Below, piece by piece: positions 33,744 to 44,539 of a stretch of 64,000 bases of DNA. The DNA lies in NCBI RefSeq assembly GCF_963678635.1, contig NC_087071.1:13894210-13958209 (forward strand), written 5' to 3'. A model generated the notes under the pieces. It was not told the origin of the DNA. It did not search any database and worked only from the letters and a program-made list of their open reading frames with translations. Both the position numbers and the translations under genes were made by a program. Within the stretch, counting starts at the first letter, position 1. The number at the start of each line of letters is the position of its first letter. This DNA is from Symsagittifera roscoffensis. Its lineage: Eukaryota > Xenacoelomorpha > Acoela > Convolutidae.

Positions 33744-35504
33744 CTGTATGAAAACTAAAAAAAAGAAACATTTCATGATCTGAAGATAACCATAAGCGAT
33801 GAGGATGGATGGCTTCCCAGACACGTGACTATGAATCAGTCGCGAATTAATTAAGGATTTGAGAGAAGGGTGAAAAAATGTATCAGTTGAAAACTCTAAG
33901 CATGCAACAGTTCGTATCAAGCTACATTCAACAACGAAGCTTTGTCAAATGGAGTTTGCCGCTTGCTTCGCTCGATCCGAATGGCAACTTTAAACTTTCA
34001 CCGGTTAATCGGCTGATACAAACTGTCCCCTGTTACGAATAGGAGGATCGCGGGATATGATCTATCCGGTCTGACCTACTAACTGGCTCTTCATATTGCC
34101 TAATGGCTTTTTGTATTGCACGCAAAATTTTCGGAAGCAAAAAACGGCCTTCAATATTAAAACATGAGTTCAATAAAAAAAACCTGCCAGGAGTTTTTGA
34201 AAATATTAGATCTATACTATTGTTAGACAGGCTATTTAGTCTTTGATAGATCCTCTGCCTTTTTCAGAAACCACAATTTTTAATTAGTTTATGATTTTTC
34301 ATTGTCAGTAAGAAGTAATTTTCCGATCAGTTATGATGTAGAAGATTAAAAAGCTATATGACCGTAAACCTTTTACGAAATCTTCAGTCAAATTGGTGAG
34401 TTTTTCTGTTATACGGCCCAAAGTTTCCGATTTTTTTTTCAAAAACCCAGGTTTTCTGTTGCTGGTAGTAATTTCAACCAATCCGATTCGAGCTTTATGA
34501 TCATATTTTCATTATATGAAAAAGATGAGTTTTGGACCGTATATCAGAAAAGACCCAAAGTTAGTTTCAAATTGTTTGGGGTTGACGTTAATTTGACCTC
34601 CTCTCGTATAACTAATTCGCAGTTTCAGGTCGAAGTGACCGTTAGTGGAAATAAAAAGCAGTATCATCACATCAACCAGCGTTCCAGAAAAAAAACCCTT
34701 GACAATAGGTTGGCTTGACTTTGACAATTGGTTGGCTTGACTATGACAGCTCATCACTTTTCTCTCCGAATTAACTTCTCTGTTAGCGATAAAAATCATG
34801 AATTAGCATGGAAGTATCAACAAAAAAATCAGAAAACATCCAATGATATTAGAAGTAATAACAGATCTTCCCAAAAAATATAGTACACGAATTGCAACTT
34901 CCAGACATCTCAATGTAGAGTTGAGTTGGATCCGATCAGGACTGTTGTAAACGAAATTGTTTAATTTAAAAAAAAAATGAAATTTGAAACGATTTTTCTT
35001 ACAATTTGCCGGATTTCAACAACGTGTCAAACAATGCTATAATTCCATTTTTAAATAATCTTGTTATAGCTTGGCATCACAAAAGAAGACATTGTTTTTA
35101 TTTTGTGAACCTTAGGTTTTAAAAATTCAAAAAATATATTATCACAAAAACAAATCTTTTTTTTAAAATATGTATGCTATATTTTGCAGGCGACAAGAAA
35201 CTAACAAGTATAAAAAATCGGAATAAAAAAAAACTTTGTTCTCCCTCTTTTTGTAAAATTTGCTGTCCGATTTTGATGCAATGACTTAGAAGAAAAAAAA
35301 GCCGGGTGCTTTGCGAAAAAAAAAAAACAGATGATCAAAAATAAAAGACAAAAGTTGTGTTTCAAATTTGTGCCTTCTTTTTCCAAGTGTGGAGTGACAA
35401 AAAGAACTAGCAGAAAACTCAGCACAGAAAACTTTTGATTATACTAGATGACTTTTTTTGAACAAATGATTACAATGTAAAAGAATGTACATATCGAAAA
35501 TAAA
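33744..35504. other. Intergenic sequence, no recognised gene
   Basis: AT-rich. 'tatacggcccaaagtttccg' (34412) and 'ttttggaccgtatatcagaaaag' (34531) recall 'ctttgggccgtatatcagaaaag' at 21692, so part of it is repeat-derived. Open frames at 34.5-34.8 kb on both strands fall in this repeat. Confidence 0.4.
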
Positions 35505-35700
35505 TTAGGCTTCAAAAACTATGTTTTCAACTGCTCCGATGAAATTTCCCACTAGCTCACCTTCTTTCTCAATTAGACGGATAAAGAGATCCCGTAATGA
35601 CGAAAATGGATTGCAATTGATTTTATACAGATGATTAGCAGAGACCGAAAAATTGATTTGAATGGATTTAAAACCTATTTAGTTCGATACAGAATAAAGC
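35505..35700 (-). CDS. Candidate terminal exon of an unidentified gene
   Basis: On the minus strand a frame stays open for about 60 codons and ends at a TAA (35507-35505). The last residues (SLRDLFIRLIEKEGELVGNF, then IGAVENIVFEA) look like an amphipathic helical protein end, not random AT-rich translation. A possible acceptor (ctaaatag) sits near 35697 but has a poor pyrimidine tract. I do not recognise the family. Upstream exons would lie between here and the A49 gene; a possible one is near 35.97-36.09 kb. Confidence 0.3.
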
Positions 35701-37601
35701 TTGAAAATCCAATTCAATGGATTCTGGATCGAGTCAATCCATTTTTTGTCAAAATTAACTTTTGATTTGACTTTTCAATTGATTGCTAGCCTGAAACAAA
35801 AACTAAGCGGATAAGTAGTAAATAAAATTTTTGCACAAAAAAAAGAACTTTTCTTTTTTAGGGTTTTGTTGAAACATAGTTTGCCTTACAAAAATGAGCC
35901 GAGAACATTGATGATGAAAATGACTTTTGAAAAAAAAATTGCATCTATTTACTTCTCGGTAACGCACAAACTCAAGGGATCCCTGAAATGCAAGAGTTTG
36001 CGGTGAAAATCTTTCCTCGTTTGACTTTTGCTCTCTGTAGCTCTGATGGAGATTTTCTTGAGTACATAAATTTGCTCAAGCTTCGAAACATAAAGAATAG
36101 TTGATTTTTAACACAAATAAAACACGATAAAGAAATCGATTGGGGATAGCTCAATTAGTTAAAGAAATCGATTTAGAATGGAAAAAATGAATTTTACAGG
36201 TGATAGAAAATCGAAATTATTGCATAAACGCATTCAAATCGATAAAACTGGATTGTCACACGTTAATAAAATAGGCCAATATTTGAATGGAACAACACAA
36301 AAAAAAATTATCCGAAGAGCGGGAAAAGTATAGAATTTTGTTTAAAAATGTATGTTGCTACAGTGGGAATCAGTTTATTTTCGACGCTTCAGCTTTGTGA
36401 CCATATTGTATGACTACTTAGCTGAAAAATTTATAGACTAAAGCAATTTAAAAAAACGTGCTGCTTTCTGTTTGTTCATGCAGAGGAACTTTGAATCGAG
36501 CTAAAACACAACGAGGAAACAAACGGCTCAAACTTCGAAATATAATCAAGAAAATACGATCATAAGAATGCAATTCTGGGTCGCTGTTTGTTCTATTATG
36601 AAAATATGTATCAAATTAGAGTATTATTTCCGATATGTTTTCTAATAAGGTAATATCACAATCTTGATTTCATGATAATAAATCATGCTTCTTCTCCCGA
36701 TTTGTCATTGGAAAAATTAGCAATTTAGGGCTTTTTTTGAAGTTTCCGGTACAATTTTATTTTATGGTTTTGACGAGCACATATAAAATGCGGTGTAACG
36801 TAAAAAAGAAGACCGAGCTTTAAAAGTTTCAAGACCGAGCTTTAAAAGTTTCAAGAGCAATTTTTTAATGACGACAACATACTTAGACGGCAGTAAAAAT
36901 AATGCATCCAAAATTACTCTCATGATGGTTGTTCAAAACCTGTAACAGTAGACTAATCGATCATATCGAATTTTATTGTCCTCTTGAATTTTTTTTGAGA
37001 ATAAATCTGTCCAGGCACCAGAGATGAAATAGAAAAAAATTTTGCTAGATCCGGTAGGAGTTCTGACTGCATAGTTTTGTCGGCTCCCTTCATCTGCGAA
37101 AAATACAGAAAGTTTATGGGTGGCAACTAACTGAAATACTTTACTACGGTTGCAGTGGGAACCTTTGCAGCATTTTACGGTTCAAGTTAACATCCCCCAG
37201 ATTTGACGGAAGGAAGTTTTTCTGTGTTTACAGGGACTTTTTTAATGAGAGGAACGATAATGTTCATTTCAACAAACTTGAACAAAAAAAAACTATATAT
37301 TTTAGGTTTTGCCGAATTTCAACAGCAACAAAGCTCTAATTTCAATTTTGAATCCAAAACTAAAATTAGTAGACTAATCGATCATATTGAATTGGTTTGA
37401 CATTTTGGATTCTTGTTCCAAACAAATCATTCCACACACCAAAAATTTTGATTAGATCCGACAGGAGTTCTGATTTCTTTTTTGTCGGCTTCAATTATCT
37501 GCAAAAAAAATACATAAAGATAAATCAAGGATTTCACTGGAAAGCTATTAATCATTTTATGGATACCCTCAAATAGACCAATTTAAATTCCACTACAACC
37601 C
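35701..37601. other. Intergenic sequence with local duplications
   Basis: AT-rich. A 22-bp unit ('aagaccgagctttaaaag..') is tandemly doubled at 36809-36852. A ~150-bp block starting 'gtagactaatcgatcatat' at 36948 recurs at 37369 in the same order ('agatccg.yaggagttctga', 'ttttgtcggct', 'atctgc.aaaaa'). No gene recognised. Confidence 0.45.
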
Positions 37602-38409
37602 GCACCGAGCGCGTATAGATTCTTATCGATTAAAATGATTTCCAGAGACAAAAATAATCCATTATAAGCCATTACAGATGTAAAATTCAGACCACGAAAT
37701 GGATTATATTGCCATTAAATTCATTAAAAGAAAAATTCCTTTATACTCCATTATAGTCGATTAACATCCATTATTTTTGGCAAGAAAATCGATTAATTTT
37801 GCCAAGATAACCCAATTTAATCGACTAAATTTGACATCAAAATAATTTGACATCAAAATCCATTATAATCGATTTTAATCCATTTTCATAAGAAATAAAT
37901 TCGATTATTTTTGCAAAATTTTTCAATTGGGGGGGGGGGGGGGGGGTTAAAAATAATCTCCTTGTGTTCAACCATAAGGGGGCGAATGGCGATTGTGGCT
38001 ATTTGGCACGGAGGGGAGAGGGGTAAACTGAGGGGTCCGGGGGTAAACTGAGATGAATTGAAAAAGTAGAGACAAGAAAAATAGAAATTTTAATGTGACA
38101 AGTTACATTTTATGAAACGTGATACATAGTAACTGCACTAAACAGGAAATGAGATATTTTTGATAAATTTGCAAACTTCATGATTAAACTCTCAAAAAAA
38201 TCCATTATAATTGATTTTGTTGGCATAAAAATATTAGGATTATAATCCATTTTTAATGGATTATAATCGATTAGAATGGATTCTATTGACATAAAAACAT
38301 TAAGATTATAATCCATTTTTAATGAATTTTAATCAATTATTTTGTAACTTTATAGATACTGATCATATTATGACAATATAAACGATTTTCATCCATTAGC
38401 GCTCGGTGC
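37602..38409. mobile_element. TIR element packed with ATCCATTA motifs
   Basis: Inverted ends GCACCGAGCGC (37602-37612) and GCGCTCGGTGC (38399-38409) bound 808 bp. Within it 'atccatta', 'taatggat' and 'tataatcgatt' motifs occur many times in both orientations, clustered towards both ends, as expected of subterminal transposase-binding repeats. The centre has an 18-G run (37929-37946). No open frame of transposase size, so non-autonomous if mobile. The target duplication is unclear. Confidence 0.5.
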
Positions 38410-39302
38410 CGGAGCCTTGTTTAATTGGGTTAATTTGGCTAAGGTTCTGTAAAAATGCAAAATTCTGATTGGCTCATAATTTTTCCGACTTTCGTAACGA
38501 AAGTGACGAAATATTTGAGCTCGTGGTGGATTTTTTTCTGAAAAATTTTCGACTGTTTAACTAGCTCTTTTTTATAAGTTATGAGGGTTTAAAGATTCCC
38601 GTTTTGGCCAATTGGTGTCAATTATTTCGCGATATATTTCGCACTATTAACGCGTAAGCGGAGATTTAATCCGCCTTAGAAATCGTTCCAAATTAGTTGA
38701 AGGACGCTTATTTGCCATTATTGATTTGTTACTAGGAGCGAAATCTATCACTTGAAACTTCATATGTCGTGTGGCGGGATGAATTTCACTAAAAATCTCA
38801 AATTAAAAAAAAATCTTTTCATTTAATTTTATTACATTTAACTTTTTTCATGCTATTACTGCTCCACAGACTTTAAAAAGCAATCTGAGCAACCAGGGAT
38901 TCGCCCTGATACCAGCAGTCTTGCTGTTCCGACTTTCGATACGAAAGTAATGGAAAATGTGTGCTCGGATGGGTTTTTTTTTCTTCAGACAACTTTCAAA
39001 TTTTTATTAAGCCATTTTTGACGGAATTTTTTTTTATCATTCATAAGTTATTGTTGTCTTGAGCTTAAATTTGAAAAATATTTAACCTGTGAGTATTTTT
39101 CGTAGATTAATGGGGGTTTACAGATTGCAATTTTGGCCAATTTGGGACAATTAATGCGCGATATATTTCGCGCTATTAACGCTTAAGCGGAGATTTAATC
39201 CGTCTTAGACCTCGTTCCAAATTGGTTGAAAGATGCTCAATTCCCATAATTCATTTATTAATAGGAGCGAAAATCATTCTGTTGTACTTTATATGGCATG
39301 TA
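38401..39302. repeat. Segmental duplication, copy 1 (carries family A copies A5 and A6)
   Basis: Matches 40322-41225 in order: 'gctcggtgccggagccttgtttaattgggttaatttggctaagg', then one complete and one partial family A copy head to tail. The duplication therefore postdates the A tandem and includes the right end of the neighbouring TIR element. Confidence 0.7.
38484..38928 (+). repeat. Family A repeat, copy A5
   Basis: Plus orientation, from 'ttccgactttcgtaacgaaagtgacg' to 'ttcgccctgataccagcagtcttg', with the core 'cgcgatatatttcgcactattaacgcg'. Followed head to tail by A6. Confidence 0.75.
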
Positions 39303-39453
39303 AGGTGATTAATTTCATTAAAAATTTCAAATTTTAGAAAACAAAATTTCATTTTGTTTTTGTATATCTAATTTTTTTAATGTTATTACTGCTCCATAAC
39401 ACTTAAAGGGCAGTCGGAACATTCAGGTCTTAGCCCTGATACGAGCAGTCTTG
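38932..39453 (+). repeat. Family A repeat, copy A6
   Basis: Plus orientation, joined to A5 by 'ctg' and to A7 by 'ttg'. Core 'atgcgcgatatatttcgcgctattaacgc'. The head-to-tail joins show that this family can exist as tandem arrays. Confidence 0.75.
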
Positions 39454-39454
39454 T

Positions 39455-39890
39455 TGTTCCGACTTTCGATGCGAAACTAACGGAATATTTGTGCTCGGCG
39501 TGTGTTTTTTTTCTTCAGACAAAACTCGACTTTTTAACTAGCCATTTTTGACGGAATTTTTTTTACATCATTCGAAAGCTATTGTTGTCCTGAGCTTCAA
39601 TTTGAAAAGATATTGCACCTGTGATCATTTTTCGTAAAATTATGAGGGTTTAAAGATTGCAATTTTGGCCAATTTGCGTCAATTAACGCGCGATATATTT
39701 CGCGCTATTAACGCGTAAGCGGAGAGTTAATCCGTCTTGGAAATCGTTCAAAATTGGTTGAAAGAAGATTATATGCCAAAACTGATTTGTTACAAGGAGC
39801 GAAATCTATCCTTTTGTACTTTATATGGCGTGTGGGGGGATGATTTTCATGAAAAATTTCAAACAATCCTGATACGAGTAGTCTTGTTTT
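39455..39890 (+). repeat. Family A repeat, copy A7
   Basis: Plus orientation, third unit of the array. Its 3' part is internally deleted: 'catgaaaaatttcaaac' jumps straight to 'aatcctgatacgagtagtcttg'. Confidence 0.7.
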
Positions 39891-40320
39891 ACTTTATATA
39901 CAGATCCGCGTTCAAAAATTCGTTGTTATCAAAATGCAGTTTAAAACGAAGCAATTGAAATGATTTTTACTATCAAGATCAAGCTCAAAACGAGTAAAAA
40001 CAAAGCAGTTGAAAAAAAGTGAAATAAAATATTACAAAACCAGCTTTTGCTTTCGTATTCATGCTTGAATGAAAACAAAGTGAATAGGCCCAAACACTAT
40101 GCTCAAGTTGAACGGTAGCGCTTTAACGAACAGGCACAGTATCGCTATACTAATATACTGTAGCTGAAGCAGATAACAGTAGAAACCCTATTGGTTGGGA
40201 AAAGTTCTTAGTTTGTGAGAATTCAGGTATGTAAATTTTTCAAAAAAAAAAATGAGAATGTTTGGAAGAAGGGATCTTGTTAACTATTCCCCCAACCCCT
40301 CCACATTTTGATCCATGGGC
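39891..40320. other. Spacer between the two family A arrays
   Basis: AT-rich, no repeat match found. A possible donor TTCAG|GTATGT at about 40228 on the plus strand follows a short open stretch, but I could not tie it to any gene. Confidence 0.35.
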
Positions 40321-40321
40321 G

Positions 40322-41225
40322 GCTCGGTGCGGGAGCCTTGTTTAATTGGGTTAATTTGGCTAAGGTTCTGTAAAAATGCAAAATTCTGATTGGCTCATAA
40401 TTTTTCCGACTTTCGTAACGAAAGTGACGGAATATTTGTGCTCGTGGTGGGTTTTTTTTTCTTCTGAAAAATTTTCCACTTTTTAACTAGCTCATTTTTT
40501 TAAGGTACGATAGTTTAAAGATTCCCGTTTTGGCCAATTGGTGTCAATTAATGCGCGATATATTTCGCACTATTAACGCGTAAGCGGAGATTTAACCCGC
40601 CTTAGAAATCGTTCCAAACTAGTTGAAGGACGCTTATTTACCATTATTGATTTGTTACTAGGAGCGAAATCTATCAGCTTGTACTTCATATGTCGTGTGG
40701 CGAGATGAATTTCACGAAAAATCTCAAATTAGAAAAAAAATTCTTTTCATTTTATTTTATTACATTTAATTTTTTCATGCTGTTACTGCTCCACAGACCT
40801 TAAAAAGCAATCTGAACAATCAAGGATTCGCCCTGATACGAGCAGTCTTGCTTTTCCGACTTTCGATACGAAAATAAGGGAAAAATTGTGCTCGGGTGGG
40901 TTTTTTTTCTTCAGACAATTTTCGACTATTTATTAAGCCATTTCGACGGAATTTTTTTACATCATTCATAAGGTATTATTGTCTTGAGCTTAACTTTGAA
41001 AAGATATTTAACCTGTGAGTATTTTTCGTTAAGTAATGGGAGTTTAAAGACTGTAATTTTGGCCAATTTGGGACAATTAACGCGCGATACATTTCGCGCT
41101 ATTAACGCTTAAGCGGAGATTTAATCCATCTTAAAATCGTTCCAAATTGGTCGAGAGATGCTTATTTGCCATAAATGATTTATTAAAAGGAGAGAAAATC
41201 ATTAGTTTGTACTTTATATGGCATG
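40322..41225. repeat. Segmental duplication, copy 2 (family A copies A8 and A9)
   Basis: Second copy of 38401-39302, starting 'gctcggtgcgggagccttg'. A8 runs 40403-40853 and A9 40855-41225, both plus orientation; A9 is cut at its 3' end. Differences from copy 1 are scattered single bases and small indels. Confidence 0.7.
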
Positions 41226-41331
41226 AGTAAAACAAGAGTAAGAAAACTTTTTAAATTATTTGATTCCATAACAATTCATTTTTAATCAGCAAAAAAAACA
41301 AATTGCAATCAGAAACCTTAAATTTGCAGTT

Positions 41332-42289
41332 TTATCTTCTTGGCGCTTTTCTTGCCGGATAAAATTGCTTTTTGGGGATAACAAGAGGCGCTTTGAGAAA
41401 CACCGAAATTTTATCAGGCCTCGTTGGATCGAATACTTTTCCAATTCCTACTGTCTCGCAAGTGCTTGCAACATGATGGAACGGTACATTCAACTCTTTA
41501 AACAGCGTTTCGGCATCGTTTAGTTCATACTTTGGTTTTTCCGCTTTTATGTTTTGAACAAGTATAGCAATAACGATAATATGTAGCAACAATTTATCGC
41601 GTTGCTCTTTTGAAATATTATTCTCTAGTCTGCCTGAACTTACATTCATTTCTTGGCTACAAAAAGTTTGATAGACATAGTCAGCGGCGTCATACGGTAG
41701 TTTTCCGTAAAATCCCAGGGGATCTTCGCCCTTCAAATTGTACTTAAATCCTGCCTTTGCCATCATTTCAGCCATCATTGATAAAATGTAATAGTATCCC
41801 AAAAGCGAAGTGCTTACAGGTGTGAGATTCCGATACGCCTTCTCAATTAAAACAACAGCCAAATTGTTGAAATAATCGCTTCTAAAATGAAATCTTTCTG
41901 ACACTTTTCTGATACTTTCTCTCACTGTCTCCACTTGATGATTCAATCCGTTAAATTCGGTATAAAAGGCAAATGCAAAAGCTTTGATGTTTTCTCGTGC
42001 CATCTGAGGTACAATTCGTTTCAGCGAAAACAAATCAGCAACATTTTTAGAAGCGGCATCATTAATTGTTGGTAAAATTTTAGGAGTAGAGAGTTTATCG
42101 CCATCTTCACTATTAAACTTAGCAATTATTTGTTCATCCATTTTCAGAACAGTGTTCTTAAGCAAGTTCGTGGCAGTTGTTGGTCTATCATTTTTCTCTA
42201 ATTTCCTGAAAACCTTCTGAGCTTTCGAACTGCCAAATTTCATGTGCTTATACTTATTTAATGATTTCGATCTGTCTTCTTCCATCTTT
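41332..42289 (-). CDS. POLR1E: RNA polymerase I subunit A49, C-terminal coding exon
   Basis: Opens after a good acceptor (tgttttttcag, exon start 42289), holds 317 open codons and ends at TAA 41334-41332. I assign A49 from a linker-like KFGSSKAQKVFRKLEK, then LPTINDAASKNVADLFSL at residues 71-88 (family pattern LPP..DDA..PEDVY.L), and a C-terminal block RLENNISKEQRDKLLLHIIV leading into the winged-helix region. A49 with A34 forms the TFIIF/TFIIE-like module of Pol I, acting in nucleolar rRNA synthesis. The N-terminal dimerisation domain is missing from this exon and should lie in upstream exons beyond the retroelement at 42444. ATG 42285 may be internal, not the true start. No second candidate family fits as well. 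Confidence 0.7.
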
Positions 42290-42339
42290 CTGAAAAAAAC
42301 ATAGCCTTAAAAATTATCAAGCCCACAAAGCCAAGCTTC

Positions 42340-42443
42340 TTGCCGTTTGCGATTTAATAATATGGTCAATCGAAGATTGGAAAAGAGTAATGAATGCAAG
42401 TAAACATAAAAAAACACTGCCTTTCTTGAAAAATTTTAACATT
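42340..42443. repeat. Family B repeat fragment, cut by the retroelement
   Basis: 'ggtcaatcgaagattggaaaagagtaatgaatgcaagtaaacataaaaaaacac' closely matches 19229-19290. Other copies continue into 'aaacttcgaa..ttcaaag', whereas this one switches to unrelated, GC-richer sequence at 'tgtaacattcgcccg'. This marks the host/retroelement boundary. Confidence 0.65.
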
Positions 42444-44503
42444 TGTAACATTCGCCCGAAAGATACATATCGACGGAAAATAAACCTAGGTTCTAAGACG
42501 ACTGGCTAACGTCTAAACAGAGCTCTACATGCTTTTCACCGTCTCTACCAAGCCAGTTCTTTTGGTGGTCTTTCTAACATCGGGTCGACAACAACGTTAC
42601 TGCTTTCGGCTTCGGTCAAAACACTCAAATTAATGATTACATGCAGAATTAGTGAGCTCATGACTGTGTCTCAGTATCCCCAGACCACGAGGTCACTCCT
42701 GAAAACAGGGCTACTATGTAACAGTCGCCTACTTCAGTCACATATGAGGCTTAAGAAAAATAGGCCCTATAACCATTGGCTCAAGAGTCAGGGACACTAT
42801 CTCTTGTGTTTTTCTACCTCAAGAACGGTCGGATCCAATTCGGTTCGCTTGCGACATGAGACTAGAACCCGTTACAGCTTAAAGGCTACTACCAAAATAT
42901 CCCCCACTTGTAACATTCGCCCAAATATCACACAGCGACGGAGCGTAGAAAAAGTACCTATTGACGACTGGCAGGCGTCAGTTACCTTAATTCCACTCGT
43001 TTTTCACCGTCTCGACCTTGCCAGTTGATTTTCTGGTCTGTCTAGGGCAAAGTAAAAAGTTACCATTTTTAGGCCATCAGTCAAACGACTTTTGATCAGC
43101 TTTCGTTTGCATGCGAACACAACCACATAGCTGAGTCTCGGATCCTCAGACTACGTGATTGTCATTAAAAACACGGCTCGAACAACCTATTTTTATATGT
43201 TTTTGTGTGACAGTTTTATATTAAATCCATTGGAGATGGATTGACCCTTTCCTTTTTCTATCTACTCATGCTCTGAAATATCAAATAATATCGGTGTTTA
43301 ATTAAGATCTAGGACATTACAGCAGCTGTTATAGTTAGTTTACCCAGTCCCTTCACATAGACAGTTTCTGGGGGACCAAGCCTCCGCTCCCGTGATTTTC
43401 TTGAGATAACACTCTTATCTCCTATATTTCGTGTCCCGGGAGGGTTCCGTGGTATTTCTCTTCCCCCCCACTGAAGCCTCCGTCTCCACAAATATCTGTC
43501 GCTAAGGTCCTTATCGTGGGTTATTGCCACGATAAGAGGCTCCGTAATTTTCCTGTCTCGGATACAACTGTTCTTCACAATTTTTCTCGTTGTTCTGTTT
43601 TTTTGTCTTTTTTATTCAAAATGGCCGTCTTTTCTCTATTTCTCAGAAATGTTCTCCTTCAAATCGAAATTTTAAAAATAGAATTCCAGAACATTCTGAC
43701 CCTCCGTCGCAAGACTTTTTTGTTCACAAGGCCTTTAGTCACTCTTTTTTCTGTCACGGGAAGGTTGTGCTGTGTCATCCGGCAGAATGGCACATACTCC
43801 CCGGACAAGTCTCCATCAATGTCCCTATTGATCGCACAACACCGGGTTATCGTCAAGTAGGTATCCAGTTCTCTGTAACCAATCTTACAAATCGCATAAG
43901 AAAATGAAATTTATCTACTCCACCTCAACTCACTACGTGTTCACAAATGGCATCGTACTACATCTCACTGCCTTTCAACATTTTCACAAAATTTGCACCA
44001 TGAGGAGTGTCCTAGATAAAATTTCTTTTCTGACTACTTACGTCATCTTGCCATAAAACTTCTTTTCGCTTCTGATTAAAAAGTGGGACGTGGCACGGCC
44101 ACGCACCCGTTAAAATTAACTTAACTTCACTCACCAAGTATAATTAGTCATTTATGCGGTCCTTTCAATATTAAAACCAAGAAACTCTGTGGCTAGGGAA
44201 GTTATTGAGTTACCCACCCTTCTCGAGCGAATTTACTCAAACTTACCATGTCGCCACACAGTGAATTTGTGTCTTACACAGGTTAAAAACTTCAGTCGTG
44301 AATAAATAGGTAAATATACTCACCTATGCTCCTTATATACATACATAGATAGTAGTAACTAAAATCAACAATTTCAACAATTTTAACAATTGCAACAATT
44401 TCAAAGTTTGGTCTGACCAAACTAAATCAAAACAAAAAGTTTAACAAGTTCAATAATCAAAACTTGGTTGATTTGTTCAAGTTTTTACACACAAAGACAA
44501 TCA
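42444..44503 (-). repeat. Candidate 3' LTR (about 2.06 kb)
   Basis: Bounded on the minus strand by TG at 44503, directly after the polypurine tract, and by ...TTACA at 42444, where host repeat sequence begins. It is non-coding. It contains two diverged direct repeats starting 'tgtaacattcgccc' at 42444 and 42909, each with 'acgactggc', 'ttttcaccgtctc' and 'ccagtt' blocks in order. The 5' LTR that would confirm its limits is outside the window. Confidence 0.5.
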
Positions 44504-44505
44504 AG

Positions 44506-44530
44506 TTTTTTCTCCTTCTCTTCTCTTCTT
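44506..44530 (-). promoter_or_regulatory. Polypurine tract (plus-strand primer)
   Basis: 25 consecutive purines on the element's sense strand (minus), ten bases after the last stop codon. A polypurine tract directly upstream of the 3' LTR primes plus-strand DNA synthesis in LTR elements. Its position supports reading the ORFs at 44.5-52.5 kb as part of this element. Confidence 0.6.
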
Positions 44531-44539
44531 CGGTCATCT

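Noticed and set aside
40190-40228. Plus-strand segment before a TTCAG|GTATGT donor
   Set aside because: No matching upstream acceptor with a pyrimidine tract and no plus-strand gene nearby.
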